Assembly: GCF_036964665.1 (NCBI RefSeq)
Contig: NZ_JBAMDA010000001.1
Location: 868,001-932,000 of the forward strand
Reading direction: 5' to 3'
Length of the DNA stretch: 64,000 nucleotides
Source of the DNA: Nitrobacter sp. NHB1
Lineage (GTDB): Bacteria > Pseudomonadota > Alphaproteobacteria > Rhizobiales > Xanthobacteraceae
Under the pieces are notes generated by a model. That model saw only the letters and a list, made by a program, of their open reading frames with translations. It searched no databases and had not been told where the DNA came from. The translations under genes were made by a program, and so were the position numbers. This document shows positions 19,046 through 28,497 of the stretch, one piece after another (the stretch's first letter is position 1; every line of letters begins with the position of its first letter).

Positions 19046-20950
19046 ATGCATCGCTATCGGTCCCATACCTGCGGCGCGCTCCGCGACAGCCACATCGATC
19101 AGACGGTCCGCCTGTCCGGCTGGTGCCATCGTATTCGCGATCACGGCGGGGTGTTGTTCATCGACCTGCGCGACCACTATGGGCTGACCCAGTGCGTGGC
19201 CGATCCAGACTCGCCGGCCTTTGCGCAGGCCGAGAAGCTGCGATCGGAATGGGTCGTCAGGATTGACGGCAAGGCCCGGCGTCGGCCAGCGGGCACCGAG
19301 AATCCGGAACTGCCCACCGGCCAGATCGAAATCTACATCAATGAGATCGAGGTGCTGGGTCCGGCCGGCGAATTGCCGCTGCCGGTGTTCGGCGAGCAGG
19401 AATATCCAGAGGACATAAGGCTTAAGTACCGTTTCCTCGACCTTCGTCGCGAGAAGCTGCACCAGAACATCATGACCCGCGGCGCCATCGTCGATTCGAT
19501 GCGCAAACGCATGAAAGAGCAGGGGTTCTTCGAATTTCAGACGCCAATCCTGACGGCTTCCTCGCCCGAAGGCGCGCGCGACTTCCTGGTGCCGTCGCGC
19601 ATCCACCCCGGCAAGTTCTACGCGCTGCCGCAGGCGCCGCAGCAATACAAACAGTTGCTGATGATGTCCGGCTTCGACCGCTATTTCCAGATCGCGCCGT
19701 GTTTCCGCGACGAAGACCCGCGCGCCGACCGCCTGCCGGGCGAGTTCTACCAGCTCGATCTTGAAATGAGCTTTGTCGAGCAGGATGATGTTTTTGCTGC
19801 AGTTGAGCCGGTCATCACCGGGGTGTTCGAGGAGTTCGCCAAGGGCAAGCCGGTGACAAAGAACTGGCCGCGCATTTCTCATTCCGCGTCCGTTCGGGCC
19901 TTTGGGACAGACAAGCCTGACCTGCGCAATCCGCTAATGATACACGACGTAACGAACGTGTTCCGCGATTCCGGATTTGGCTTGTTTGCGCGAGGAATCG
20001 CGCGCGATTCCAACGTAAGAATTTGGGCAATCCCGGCGCCGAAGGGTGGGAGCCGAGCGTTTTGTGATCGTATGGATGGTTGGGCAAAGGGTGAAGGTCA
20101 GCCCGGTCTCGGATACATTTTTTGGCGGGACGGAGATAATGCTGGCGCCGGACCCATTGCAAAAAACATTGGGCCTGAACTTGCGGCTCAACTGAAGCGA
20201 GAGCTGAACGGTCGGCTCGGGCAACTCGTTCGCGTACCCGTTCCAATGGAAGAACAGAACAGTCTTGAAAATTTGCTTGCGGAAACTTTTCCAATCGAGG
20301 TCGCGAATAGCTATCGCAATCTAAGACCAAGTGGCCTTGTCGATGGTGATGCTGTGTTCTTCGTGATGGGCGTTCCAAAGGACATATATAAGTTCGCAGG
20401 CACTGCGCGCACTAAAGTTGGTGAAGAACTCGCCTTGATCGACAAGGAACAGTTCGCAATGGCCTGGATCGTCGATTTCCCGATGTATGAATATGACGAA
20501 GAGGCCAAGAAGATCGATTTTGCGCACAACCCCTTCTCGATGCCGCAAGGAGGCTTAGGCGCGCTTGAGTCATTGGACCCTTTATCAATTCCGGCGTTCC
20601 AGTACGACATCACCTGCAACGGCTACGAGATCGCCTCGGGCGGCATTCGGAATCACAGGCCGGAAGCGATGGTGAAGGCGTTCGAGATCGCGGGCTATGG
20701 CGAGAACGACGTGGTCGAGCGTTTCGGCGGCATGTACCGCGCGTTTCAATACGGCGCGCCGCCGCATGGCGGCATGGCCGCCGGAGTCGATCGCATCGTC
20801 ATGCTGCTCTGTGGCACCACCAACCTCCGCGAAATATCACTGTTTCCGATGAACCAGCGGGCCGAAGACCTCCTGATGGGCGCGCCGTCCGACGTCACGC
20901 CGAAGCAGTTGCGCGAACTTCATATCCGGCTCAATCTGCCGCAGGACTAG
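19046..20950 (+). CDS. aspS: Aspartyl-tRNA synthetase with an extended, low-G+C GAD domain
   Basis: This 634-residue class II synthetase charges tRNA-Asp (and perhaps tRNA-Asn). The OB-fold anticodon domain starts [13 protein letters not shown]; motif 2 is [17 protein letters not shown]; motif 3 lies in [14 protein letters not shown]. Alphaproteobacterial relatives are about 590 residues long. The excess sits in the GAD insertion domain: roughly residues 388-429 ([14 protein letters not shown] to YRNLRPS) lie between NIGPE and [10 protein letters not shown], which are normally separated by about a dozen residues. Bases 20161-20460 are 49% G+C by hand count, against 63% in the line at 19621, and use codons rare in the flanks. 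The frame is intact and the catalytic motifs are native, so I expect it to work. ATG 19046 fits relatives; TTG 19022 is open. Confidence 0.93.
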   Translation: MHRYRSHTCGALRDSHIDQTVRLSGWCHRIRDHGGVLFIDLRDHYGLTQCVADPDSPAFAQAEKLRSEWVVRIDGKARRRPAGTENPELPTGQIEIYINEIEVLGPAGELPLPVFGEQEYPEDIRLKYRFLDLRREKLHQNIMTRGAIVDSMRKRMKEQGFFEFQTPILTASSPEGARDFLVPSRIHPGKFYALPQAPQQYKQLLMMSGFDRYFQIAPCFRDEDPRADRLPGEFYQLDLEMSFVEQDDVFAAVEPVITGVFEEFAKGKPVTKNWPRISHSASVRAFGTDKPDLRNPLMIHDVTNVFRDSGFGLFARGIARDSNVRIWAIPAPKGGSRAFCDRMDGWAKGEGQPGLGYIFWRDGDNAGAGPIAKNIGPELAAQLKRELNGRLGQLVRVPVPMEEQNSLENLLAETFPIEVANSYRNLRPSGLVDGDAVFFVMGVPKDIYKFAGTARTKVGEELALIDKEQFAMAWIVDFPMYEYDEEAKKIDFAHNPFSMPQGGLGALESLDPLSIPAFQYDITCNGYEIASGGIRNHRPEAMVKAFEIAGYGENDVVERFGGMYRAFQYGAPPHGGMAAGVDRIVMLLCGTTNLREISLFPMNQRAEDLLMGAPSDVTPKQLRELHIRLNLPQD

Positions 20951-21076
20951 AAAGGGATGAGTTAAAGCCCAATTGGCGTCATTGCGAGCGAAGCGAAGCA
21001 ATCCAGTTTGTCTCGTGGCGGTGGATTGCTTCGCTTCGCTCGCAATGACGGTTCAACTGATTTCATCCCGCTTTAG
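20951..21076. repeat. Nested palindromic repeats
   Basis: A perfect inverted repeat with 29-base arms lies at 20977-21005 and 21022-21050 (left arm starting CGTCATTGCGAGCGAAGCG), with a 16-base centre. It is flanked by a second, imperfect inverted pair: AAAGGGATGA at 20951 on the left, and TTTCATCCCGCTTT on the right at about 21061. The right flank is the same tail that follows the repeat at 3321. The element lies between aspS and maeB and may also act as a terminator of aspS. Confidence 0.85.
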
Positions 21077-21120
21077 CGGTCTCTTTAGCGGTCTTATGAA
21101 ATCTCCGGGGAGCGTTTATC

Positions 21121-23418
21121 GTGTCGTATTCTGAGGATCTCCGCTCCGCTGCGCTAGCCTTCCACCGCAACCCGCGTCCTGGCAAACTTGAAATCCAGGC
21201 CACAAAGCCGCTCGCCAACCAGCGTGACCTCGCGCTTGCCTATTCGCCGGGCGTTGCCGCGGCCTGCGAGGAGATCGTCGCCGATCCGGCGGAAGCCGCG
21301 ACCCTCACCGGCCGGGCCAATCTGGTCGCCGTGGTGTCCAATGGCACGGCCGTGCTCGGCCTTGGCAATATCGGGCCGCTAGCGGCCAAGCCCGTCATGG
21401 AAGGCAAGGCGGTTCTGTTCAAGAAATTCGCCGGCATTGACGTGTTCGACATCGAAATCGCCGCCGACACCATCGAGCGTGTGGTCGAGACGGTCGCAGC
21501 TTTGGAGCCGACCTTCGGCGGGATTAACCTCGAGGACATCAAGGGTCCGGAGTGCTTCGAGATCGAGGCGCAACTGAAAGCCCGGATGAAGATCCCGGTG
21601 TTCCATGACGATCAGCACGGCACCGCCATCATCGTCGCCGCTGCCATCACCAACGGCTTGCTGCTGAATGGCAAGACGCTCGCGGACATCAAGATCGTTG
21701 CTTCCGGCGCGGGGGCGGCGGCTATCGCCTGCCTCAACCTGCTGGTGTCGATGGGCGCGCGGCACAAGAACATCTGGGTCTGCGATATCGACGGCCTGGT
21801 CTATGAAGGCCGCAATACGTTGATGGACAAGTGGAAGGCGGCGTATGCGCAGAAGACCGACAAGCGCAAGCTGGCCGACGTGATCGCGGGCGCTGACGTG
21901 TTTCTCGGTGTCTCGGCCGGTGGCGTGCTGAAGCCGGAGATGGTCGCGCAGATGGCGGACAAGCCGCTGGTCATGGCGCTCGCCAATCCTGTTCCGGAAA
22001 TCATGCCGGACGAGGCGCGCAAGGTGCGGCCCGATGCCATGATCTGCACCGGGCGTTCCGACTTCCCCAATCAGGTGAACAACGTTCTCTGCTTCCCCTT
22101 CATCTTCCGCGGCGCCCTCGATGTCGGCGCGACAGCGATCAATGAGGACATGAAGCACGCCGCGGCCGATGCCATCGCGCAGCTCGCGCGCGAACCGCCG
22201 TCCGATGCGGCGGTCCGGTTTGATAGCGAGACCGAAGGTTTTGGACCGGGTTCGCTGATTCCGAGTCCGTTCGACCCGCGGCTGATCCTGCGCATCGCGC
22301 CCGCGGTTGCGAAAGCCGCCATGGCGTCGGGCGTCGCAACGCGGCCGATCACGAATTTTGACGAATACCACGGGCGGCTCGAACGCTTCGCGTTCCGCTC
22401 CGGCCTCGTCATGAAGCCGATGTTTGCCAAGGCGAAAACACAGCCCGTTCGGGTGATCTACGCCGAGGGCGAGGATACGCGGGTGCTTCGGGCCACCCAG
22501 CAGGTACTTGAGGAGCGACTCGCGCTTCCGATTCTGGTTGGTCGTCCCTCCGTCGTGGAAACGCGGATCAAACGCCTCGGTCTCGCGATCAGGGCTGGCA
22601 AGGATTTCGACCTGATCAATCCTGAGGACGATCCCCGTTACCGCTCATACGTGCAGTCCTATATCGACGTCGCCGGCCGGCACGGTGCGACGCCCGATGT
22701 CGCCCGGACCACGATCCGCACCAATGCGACGGTGATCGCCGCGCTTGCGGTGGTGCGCGACGAAGCCGACGCGATGCTGTGCGGAGTTGAAGGCAGCTAT
22801 ATGCGCCACCTCCGGCACGTCCGGGAAATCATCGGGTACATGCCCGACACGAGCGACTTCGCCGCGCTGTCGCTGATGATCACCGGCAAGGGCGCGTATT
22901 TCATCGCAGATACGCAAGTGCGTCCGAATCCGTCCGCGGAAGAACTCGCCGACATCGCGGCTCGGGCGGCGGTGCATGTGCAACGCTTCAACATCAAGCC
23001 GAAGATCGCGTTCGTATCGCATTCCGATTTCGGCAGCTACGATACCGAATCGTCGCGCAAGATGCGTCGGGCGACCGAGCTGTTCACTGAGCGCCATCCC
23101 AAGATCGAGGCTGACGGCGAAATGCAGGGCGATACCGCTTTGTCGGAGTCGGCGCGACAACTGATCCTGCCGCATTCCCGGCTCACGGGTGTCGCCAACG
23201 TCCTGATTCTGCCCAACCTCGATGCGGCGAATGCCGCCTATCAGATGATCAAGGTGCTTGGCAGCGGATTGCAGGTCGGCCCCATTCTGATCGGTCCCGC
23301 GCGGCCGGCGCACATCCTGACCCCGTCGGTGACGGCGCGCGGCATACTCAATATGACGGCCGTGGCAGTGGTCGAGGCACAGGAGCGTGCGAGTCGACAG
23401 CCAACCTTGTTCGGCTGA
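21121..23418 (+). CDS. maeB: NADP-dependent malic enzyme with phosphotransacetylase-like C-terminus
   Basis: This 765-residue MaeB-type enzyme decarboxylates malate to pyruvate. The N-terminal malic domain has [16 protein letters not shown] and [16 protein letters not shown]. The NAD(P)-binding domain contains the Rossmann stretch [14 protein letters not shown] and [13 protein letters not shown]. From about residue 430 a phosphotransacetylase-like domain begins ([16 protein letters not shown]). In MaeB proteins it senses acetyl-CoA and is not catalytic. The start is GTG at 21121. The length is normal for the three-domain form. Confidence 0.95.
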   Translation: MSYSEDLRSAALAFHRNPRPGKLEIQATKPLANQRDLALAYSPGVAAACEEIVADPAEAATLTGRANLVAVVSNGTAVLGLGNIGPLAAKPVMEGKAVLFKKFAGIDVFDIEIAADTIERVVETVAALEPTFGGINLEDIKGPECFEIEAQLKARMKIPVFHDDQHGTAIIVAAAITNGLLLNGKTLADIKIVASGAGAAAIACLNLLVSMGARHKNIWVCDIDGLVYEGRNTLMDKWKAAYAQKTDKRKLADVIAGADVFLGVSAGGVLKPEMVAQMADKPLVMALANPVPEIMPDEARKVRPDAMICTGRSDFPNQVNNVLCFPFIFRGALDVGATAINEDMKHAAADAIAQLAREPPSDAAVRFDSETEGFGPGSLIPSPFDPRLILRIAPAVAKAAMASGVATRPITNFDEYHGRLERFAFRSGLVMKPMFAKAKTQPVRVIYAEGEDTRVLRATQQVLEERLALPILVGRPSVVETRIKRLGLAIRAGKDFDLINPEDDPRYRSYVQSYIDVAGRHGATPDVARTTIRTNATVIAALAVVRDEADAMLCGVEGSYMRHLRHVREIIGYMPDTSDFAALSLMITGKGAYFIADTQVRPNPSAEELADIAARAAVHVQRFNIKPKIAFVSHSDFGSYDTESSRKMRRATELFTERHPKIEADGEMQGDTALSESARQLILPHSRLTGVANVLILPNLDAANAAYQMIKVLGSGLQVGPILIGPARPAHILTPSVTARGILNMTAVAVVEAQERASRQPTLFG

Positions 23419-23524
23419 AATATGACGGGCGGGCTTTTTTTCGATCTTTCAAAACGCTGCGCGAAGCGTCCATACTCGAACTCTTGAGGGACGATTCACG
23501 TCTGCCTAATTTTGGGGGCCGATC

Positions 23525-23974
23525 ATGCCAGCGTTTATCATTGTCGGACGAATCCTGTTTTCTGTGTTGTTCATCGTTTCAGGCGCGTCCAAGCTGTTCG
23601 ACATCGCGGCGACAGCAGACGGGATTGCGTCCAAGGTCGTCATCCCATCCGCGCTGATGGGATTCACCACGCAACTTGAGGGGCTGACAGGCATGCCGAC
23701 CGCTCACATGCTGGCCATCGCAGTCGGCGTGCTTGAGCTTGTCTGCGGCGTGTTCATCGCGCTCAACCTCGGAGCGCGTTTCTTTTCGTGGGTGCTGGCG
23801 GTATTCATCGTCGTGGCGACGTTCTCCTACCACGACTTCTGGAACCAGGCTGGGCTCGAATCGACCAACAACTTGATCCACGCGTTGAAGAACCTGTCGC
23901 TGGTCGGGGCGTTGTTCATCATCGCCGGGATCGACCGTCGTCCGCAAACGTCAGAGCCGGCTGGCGGAGTTTGA
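23525..23974 (+). CDS. DoxX family membrane protein
   Basis: This 149-residue protein has four hydrophobic segments. It begins with the family feature GRILFSVLFIVSGASKLFD, and later has MLAIAVGVLELVCGVFIALNL (second to third helix) and NLIHALKNLSLVGALFIIAG at the last helix. DoxX-like proteins are small inner-membrane proteins with roles proposed in oxidative stress or as quinol oxidase partners; none is established for this subgroup. It converges on the DHFR-like gene with a five-base gap. Confidence 0.85.
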   Translation: MPAFIIVGRILFSVLFIVSGASKLFDIAATADGIASKVVIPSALMGFTTQLEGLTGMPTAHMLAIAVGVLELVCGVFIALNLGARFFSWVLAVFIVVATFSYHDFWNQAGLESTNNLIHALKNLSLVGALFIIAGIDRRPQTSEPAGGV

Positions 23975-23979
23975 GCCAG

Positions 23980-24558
23980 TCAAGACGTGGATGCCCGCAA
24001 CAAGTACGGGCGTGCGCGGCGCCAGGCGGTGACGCGAACCTCCTTCGCCGCATCGAGAATCCTGACTTCGCGAGGCTGGAGCCCATGCGCCGCCAGCACG
24101 GCTTGCGGAGAATCGTCGGGAACGCCCGGGAAGCAGCCTTCGCCGCCGGGCAGCGTCACGAGCGGAGCCTCCGACAGCCAAAACGTGTCGTAACGATCGA
24201 GAAACATTTCGAACACGCCGGGGCCGCCGATGATCGCGGCGGTTCCGTCTCGAACACCGGCGTGAGCACAGGCGTCCTCGAACGAAGCGCCGGCAGGATT
24301 CCACAAGGTCGCCTTTGCGTTCTCCGGATCGGCGGCCAGACCCGTGACGCGATGAGTCAATATGATCCGCTTACGAAGCGGCGAGTTGGGCTGATCCTCG
24401 AACGAATTGCGGCCGTGCACGACGATATCCACGCGATCCAGCCCCCCGGTGAAGAACTCAAGGTCGCCTTTGAATTTCAGCGCTTCGGGCATAACCCGGT
24501 TCGCATCGGCGAGCATTCCGTTCGCCGACACGATGACGTAACCTTCGATACGAAGCAT
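23980..24558 (-). CDS. Dihydrofolate reductase-family protein
   Basis: These 192 residues have the DHFR/RibD-C fold pattern: a start with EGYVIVSANGMLAD, a middle with VDIVVHGRNSFED (NADPH-binding region), and AAIIGGPGVFEMFL, the typical glycine-rich block. It is not the housekeeping folA: the active-site region is divergent and there is no thyA neighbour. A reductase of a pteridine- or flavin-related substrate is likely, but none can be named. It overlaps no other gene and is followed upstream by a decayed deacetylase gene. Confidence 0.72.
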   Translation of the reverse strand: MLRIEGYVIVSANGMLADANRVMPEALKFKGDLEFFTGGLDRVDIVVHGRNSFEDQPNSPLRKRIILTHRVTGLAADPENAKATLWNPAGASFEDACAHAGVRDGTAAIIGGPGVFEMFLDRYDTFWLSEAPLVTLPGGEGCFPGVPDDSPQAVLAAHGLQPREVRILDAAKEVRVTAWRRARPYLLRASTS

Positions 24559-24582
24559 TTGTGCGTCCCGGATCGTCGCTGG

Positions 24583-24890
24583 CTATTCGGAGATGGTCTG
24601 GACCACGCTATCGACCGGACGCGTGTTCACGGTCGGCAGCCTGGTATCCTTCTTCAACTCCTCGTCGTATTGCACGAGCGTCTCGACTGGCGCCTTGGTC
24701 TTCATCTGCACCACCTTGTAGCCTCCGGCCTTCAGCCTGCGCAGAATCTCCGGCAGCGCCTCGGCGGTATGCTTCTGGAAATCGTGCATTAAAATAACGC
24801 CCTTGCCGACCTTGTCGAGTTTCTTTCAGCACCACTTCCTTGTCGCGCAGGAAGTCGAGCGCATATCGATCACCTCAGAGGTTGTCGCAC
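24583..24890 (-). pseudogene. Remnant of a polysaccharide deacetylase, C-terminal part, frameshifted
   Basis: The last 69 codons read KLDKVGKGVILMHDFQ and continue to DSVVQTISE, which is the typical end of a secreted polysaccharide deacetylase (the MHDF motif holds the late catalytic histidine). Just upstream the frame changes. ALDFLRDKEVVLK is read in a neighbouring frame, and one extra A in CTGAAAGAAACTC explains the shift. A stop codon lies about 12 codons further up, and no N-terminal domain is visible before the L,D-transpeptidase gene. The gene is therefore both truncated and frameshifted, and dead. Confidence 0.75.
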
Positions 24891-24995
24891 GTTGAATCAC
24901 CCGCGCTTCTTCCGTCCCTCGTCATCCTAGCGCAGCTACGCAGAGCCCTTCCACAGAAACGGCGTTTAATCTCCGTCGGTTAACTGTTCCCTCGG

Positions 24996-26483
24996 CTATT
25001 GGAGCTTGACGATGAAGTCAGTGCCTTTGCCAGTTTCACCGCCGGCGATGCCCTGATCGGAGACGACGATGGAGTCGCCGGACGAAAGCGATTCGGCGAT
25101 TTTCGTCATGACGTCTTGAGGAAGGGAGATGCGGTCCAGCGCATCGGCAGCGCTGTCCGGAACAGGAGCCGGTCTGGACTTTGCGTCCGTTCGCTCGCGC
25201 GACCGCTTTTCGCGGACACGCACCCGGGCCGTGCGGCGCGCCATTGCCGGGAGCGACACCACCGACCAACGGAAGTCGTCCTTATTGTCCTTGTCGGCTT
25301 CGGCCGTGAACACGTGTGTTCCCAACGGCCGGTCGCTCGGGGTGATGGTGACGGGAGCATCGAATAGCGGTGCAAAGTTCTGCCGCACGTAAATCTTGCT
25401 GTCCTTGCGGCTGACAAAGACCGCGATCCGGTCGCTCCGCTTGAGCGCAGAGATCGCCATGGGCTCGGCGGTCACGTCGCTCGCCGGCGATGGTTGAGAT
25501 TGATCCTGCGCGGTCGCCGTGACGTCGGCGGCGGATCCGGCGCTTTGCGGCTTGCCTTCGGTCCTGGCCGTATCCGCGTCAGGCTTGACGGCTGCTGCCG
25601 CCGTGACGTCGGCGTCCTTCGTGTTGTCTGCATCGGCCTTGATCGGGTCGGCCGCCGGCTCAGGTGTTTGAAACTCGCCCGCCACAGGAGAATCGGTCGC
25701 GGTTGATAGGACCGCCCGCTGCACCGTTGCGCCGCCGGCATCGGCGGTCAGCACTTCGGCGGCGACAGGAGCGGGCTCTGGCCGATGCGTCGACAGCAGC
25801 GGATGCGAAAAATCCGCGGGCGTCACTTCGCCGGGGGTGATGATCACCCGCGCGCCTATTTTGGTCCAGCGCCACATCTTCACCGCGAAGCTCATGGGCA
25901 TTCGGATGCATCCATGCGATGCGGGGTAACCCGGAAGCACGCCCGCGTGCATCGCAATGCCGGACCAGGTGATGCGCTGCATGTAGGGCATCGGCGCACC
26001 GCTGTAGATGTTCGAGCGGTGCCATTTCTGCTTCTGGATGATGCTGAAAACGCCCATTGGGGTCGAGTGGCCGCGCATTCCGGTCGATACCGGCGTTTCG
26101 GCGAAAAGGCCGTTGGCGTCATAGACCTTGAGCATTTGCCGGCGGATCGAAATGGCAATGATGATCGGACCTTGAGGCTTGCGCGCAACCTTGGCGGCTG
26201 ATTTGGACTTTGCGAGGCGGTGATGTTTGGCTCGATGCGGCCGGGGCTTCGTGGCGGGAGGTGGAGGAGGCTCTTCGATATAGACCTCCGGATAATCGTC
26301 CGGATAATCGTTCTGCCAGAAAATCTGGCTCTGCGCGGGTGACATCAGTCCGATCAGGATAGCGGTGACCGGTCCGATCCAGAGCCGCACCGGGCCGACA
26401 CATGCAGGCGCTCGGACCGGGAAAAGTTTGCCCAACAATGAACACCATCGTGCCGTCGGGAGGAAAGACCAGTACTCGCTCAC
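24996..26483 (-). CDS. L,D-transpeptidase (YkuD domain), exported
   Basis: This 495-residue protein has an N-terminal hydrophobic signal (LWIGPVTAILIGLMSPAQS). A Pro-rich and basic linker follows, then the YkuD catalytic domain with MHAGVLPGYPASHGCIRM, where C192 is the nucleophile. Such enzymes form 3-3 cross-links in peptidoglycan or attach proteins to it. A long Ala/Asp/Pro linker follows (about residues 225-330), then a second region resembling a degenerate repeat of the domain (IAVFVSRKDSKIYVRQNF, DRPLGTHVFTAE) that lacks the SHGC motif. The start is GTG 26483; an internal GTG at 26390 would give a more ordinary signal peptide. Confidence 0.87.
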   Translation of the reverse strand: MSEYWSFLPTARWCSLLGKLFPVRAPACVGPVRLWIGPVTAILIGLMSPAQSQIFWQNDYPDDYPEVYIEEPPPPPATKPRPHRAKHHRLAKSKSAAKVARKPQGPIIIAISIRRQMLKVYDANGLFAETPVSTGMRGHSTPMGVFSIIQKQKWHRSNIYSGAPMPYMQRITWSGIAMHAGVLPGYPASHGCIRMPMSFAVKMWRWTKIGARVIITPGEVTPADFSHPLLSTHRPEPAPVAAEVLTADAGGATVQRAVLSTATDSPVAGEFQTPEPAADPIKADADNTKDADVTAAAAVKPDADTARTEGKPQSAGSAADVTATAQDQSQPSPASDVTAEPMAISALKRSDRIAVFVSRKDSKIYVRQNFAPLFDAPVTITPSDRPLGTHVFTAEADKDNKDDFRWSVVSLPAMARRTARVRVREKRSRERTDAKSRPAPVPDSAADALDRISLPQDVMTKIAESLSSGDSIVVSDQGIAGGETGKGTDFIVKLQ

Positions 26484-26684
26484 GCCTTTGTTCCTCGAAT
26501 CATGGCTCAGATGTTAACGTCGCAGACGCTCATACTCGCCGGGCACGGCCCGTCCGGAGCCCTCGTTCGGTCAAAAATAGTTTGAATGTCTTCACACGAG
26601 TCTAATGCCCGCCGTCTTGGCGATCGGCATCTTTCCGTGGGAACCAGGCGATCCTACATACGCCTGGACCAGCAAACGGAGCGA

Positions 26685-27251
26685 ATGATGGCATTTCGTG
26701 ACCAGACTGATGATGACAAGCGCCGAACGGCCTGGATCTCCTTCGTCTTCGCCATCCTGGCGATTGCGGTGCTCGCCGGATCGCAAGCCCATGCGGCGGA
26801 CGAACCCGACCTGATCTTTCGCCGCTCGACGGTATTCAACCTGCTGACTCCGAATGACAAGCTTGCGACCTATGGCGTCGATGACCCGGAGATCGAGGGC
26901 GTCGCCTGCCATTTCACCGTGCCGGAGAAGGGCGGCGTCAAGGGCTGGCTGGGGCTGGCGGAGCAGGTCTCGGATATTTCGCTGGCCTGCCGCCAGATCG
27001 GGCCGATTCGTTTCAAGGGAAAAAAGATGGAGCAGGGCGGGGACATGTTCCAGCAAAGGCGCTCGCTGTTTTTCAAGAAGATGCAGATCGTGCGCGGCTG
27101 CGACGCGAAACGAAACGTGCTGGTCTACATGGTTTATTCGGACCGGCTGATCGAAGGTTCGCCGAAGAATTCGACATCCTCGGTGCCAATCATGCCATGG
27201 GGCGCCGCGGATACGGCCGTGCAAAAATGCGGTGATTTCTTTTCGCATTAG
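26685..27251 (+). CDS. creA: CreA family periplasmic protein
   Basis: This 188-residue protein has a signal peptide (ISFVFAILAIAVLAGSQAHA), after which the mature protein shows the CreA core. Characteristic pieces are DPEIEGVACHFTVPEKGGVKG, SLACRQIG and LVYMVYSDRLIEGSPKNS. CreA is widespread in Proteobacteria and of unknown function; the name comes from the cre locus of E. coli. ATG 26685 has ACGGAGCGA before it; in-frame alternatives are ATG 26688 and a start at 26586, which would bury the signal peptide. Confidence 0.88.
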   Translation: MMAFRDQTDDDKRRTAWISFVFAILAIAVLAGSQAHAADEPDLIFRRSTVFNLLTPNDKLATYGVDDPEIEGVACHFTVPEKGGVKGWLGLAEQVSDISLACRQIGPIRFKGKKMEQGGDMFQQRRSLFFKKMQIVRGCDAKRNVLVYMVYSDRLIEGSPKNSTSSVPIMPWGAADTAVQKCGDFFSH

Positions 27252-27296
27252 GTTTTGGCCGCAGGCTGCGTTTCGAGTTGCGGTTGCGACCCGCAT

Positions 27297-27542
27297 TCAC
27301 CGTCTCAAGCCGGTCCGTGGTACGCATTTGCGTGTACGAACAACGCCGGTCGGGCCGAGTTTCGCGCCGGAGATTTCCTTGATCTGCCCCGCCGGGCAGG
27401 ATCCGTCGTCGACGAGGATGCGTTCGCCCAATCGCAGCGTGACGATGTCGGTTTCTCGCGACACTTGCGAAGCGTTTGCGGCGGACGCCGCGACGATCAG
27501 CGCACCGACCGTCAGAAACAGCAGGTCACGATTTCCCGGCAT
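27297..27542 (-). CDS. Small secreted protein with DDGSCPAGQIKE motif
   Basis: This encodes 81 residues. MPGNRDLLFLTVGALIVAAS is a signal peptide ending at ANA. The mature part has RETDIVTLRLGERILVDDG, then SCPAGQIKEISG and RTRKCVPR. The two Cys may form a disulfide. Similar short secreted proteins occur in Bradyrhizobium relatives (a DUF family, perhaps DUF6719); no function is known. I start at 27542. A longer reading to 27620 would run through the palindromic repeat at 27556 and is rejected. Confidence 0.7.
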   Translation of the reverse strand: MPGNRDLLFLTVGALIVAASAANASQVSRETDIVTLRLGERILVDDGSCPAGQIKEISGAKLGPTGVVRTRKCVPRTGLRR

Positions 27543-27555
27543 TCCCGGCCCCCTT

Positions 27556-27706
27556 GTGGAGTGAATTTGACATTCGCTACACAATTTGCAGCAAACCCGG
27601 CAAGCGAATGTCAAATCCAAACTCTATTATAAACTTATATTGCGGTCCTTCGATTCTAGCATTCGCGAGACGGCGTTGCTGAACGGGATACGAATTTAGA
27701 GTCGGA
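27556..27706. repeat. Composite palindromic repeat, copy 1
   Basis: Part one is an inverted repeat starting GTGGAGTGAATTTGACAT at 27556, with its partner GCGAATGTCAAAT from 27604. After an AT-rich spacer, part two runs from about 27647 (TTCGATTCTAGCATTCGC) to about 27706 (the partner reads ATACGAATTTAGAGTCGG). The same two-part layout is seen, better preserved, at 59558-59798. Confidence 0.75.
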
Positions 27707-27799
27707 CCAACACAGCCTTTCCGCTTCTGATGCAGAAGCGGGGCTCTATGTTTTTGATTTTGACGCGGGACGGCAAGCTGGTCGCGGCGACGATCCGGA

Positions 27800-28099
27800 T
27801 CAGATTCGTTTATCGTTGCCGAATCTGCGGACCACGCGGCGCTCGACTACGACCGAGCGCAGCGCGCCCTGTTCGCCGGCAATCACGCGCGTCGTGGGCG
27901 ACCGCGCAATGACGCGGGCGGCTTTCTTGACCTCGGCGTGAACGACATCGAACGGCATCCCAATCAACGATGCCGCGATCTCGGCCTGCGAGTCGAGATC
28001 GTCGGTGATGCCAGTGGCCGCGAAGATGGCTTCGTCCAGCGTGGGAGGATCGCGGCGGACCCGCCGGATGCCATATTTCGTCTGCCAGCCTTCGTTCAT
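27800..28099 (-). CDS. Conserved hypothetical protein
   Basis: These 99 residues begin MNEGWQTKYGIRRVRRDPPT. The middle has LDEAIFAATGITDDLDSQAE and IAASLIGMPFDVVHAEVKKA, and the end is a basic stretch, VVVERRVVRRFGNDKRI. The protein is soluble with no signal peptide. I recognise near relatives in Bradyrhizobium but no domain or function. ATG 28099 starts the conserved part; an in-frame start at 28123 is possible. A role in nucleic acid binding could be guessed from the basic tail, but nothing else supports it. Confidence 0.6.
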   Translation of the reverse strand: MNEGWQTKYGIRRVRRDPPTLDEAIFAATGITDDLDSQAEIAASLIGMPFDVVHAEVKKAARVIARSPTTRVIAGEQGALRSVVVERRVVRRFGNDKRI

Positions 28100-28497
28100 C
28101 GGTCGCCTCAGTGTGTTTCGCAAACCTAAAACCCGAGAAAATTGACGATGAAGCGCTTCAACGCATCATAGCCGTGCGACGAACGACGTCGCTTCGTTCG
28201 CCTTTGTCCCGTACACTCACGTCTTCAATTCGATTCAAACTCGGGACGTGATGTCCGGCAGAAACCGGAACACAACGATTCAATCAAATCTCATTCCGCT
28301 TTATGAGACTTGATGCTGTATCTCAATACGGAATTTGCCTTGGCAAGACAGCTATGCATTTTGACGCGCTTGCGGCTACGGATTGTCGCAGTCGATATGA
28401 ACCGCATGAGACATGCAGCCGCGCCTCGCGCGAGTGATGCATGTGTTCGAGGCACGGCTGGGAGCCTCATCGAAGAGATCTTCATGGCCCGGCAGTG
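28100..28497. other. Intergenic with repeat remnants, no gene seen
   Basis: No gene is recognised. A degenerate copy of the repeat tail (GATTCAATCAAATCTCATTCC) lies near 28268-28300, and there are inverted ACGTC/GACGT pieces at 28220-28255. The open frames here show no relatives or codon bias. Confidence 0.5.
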
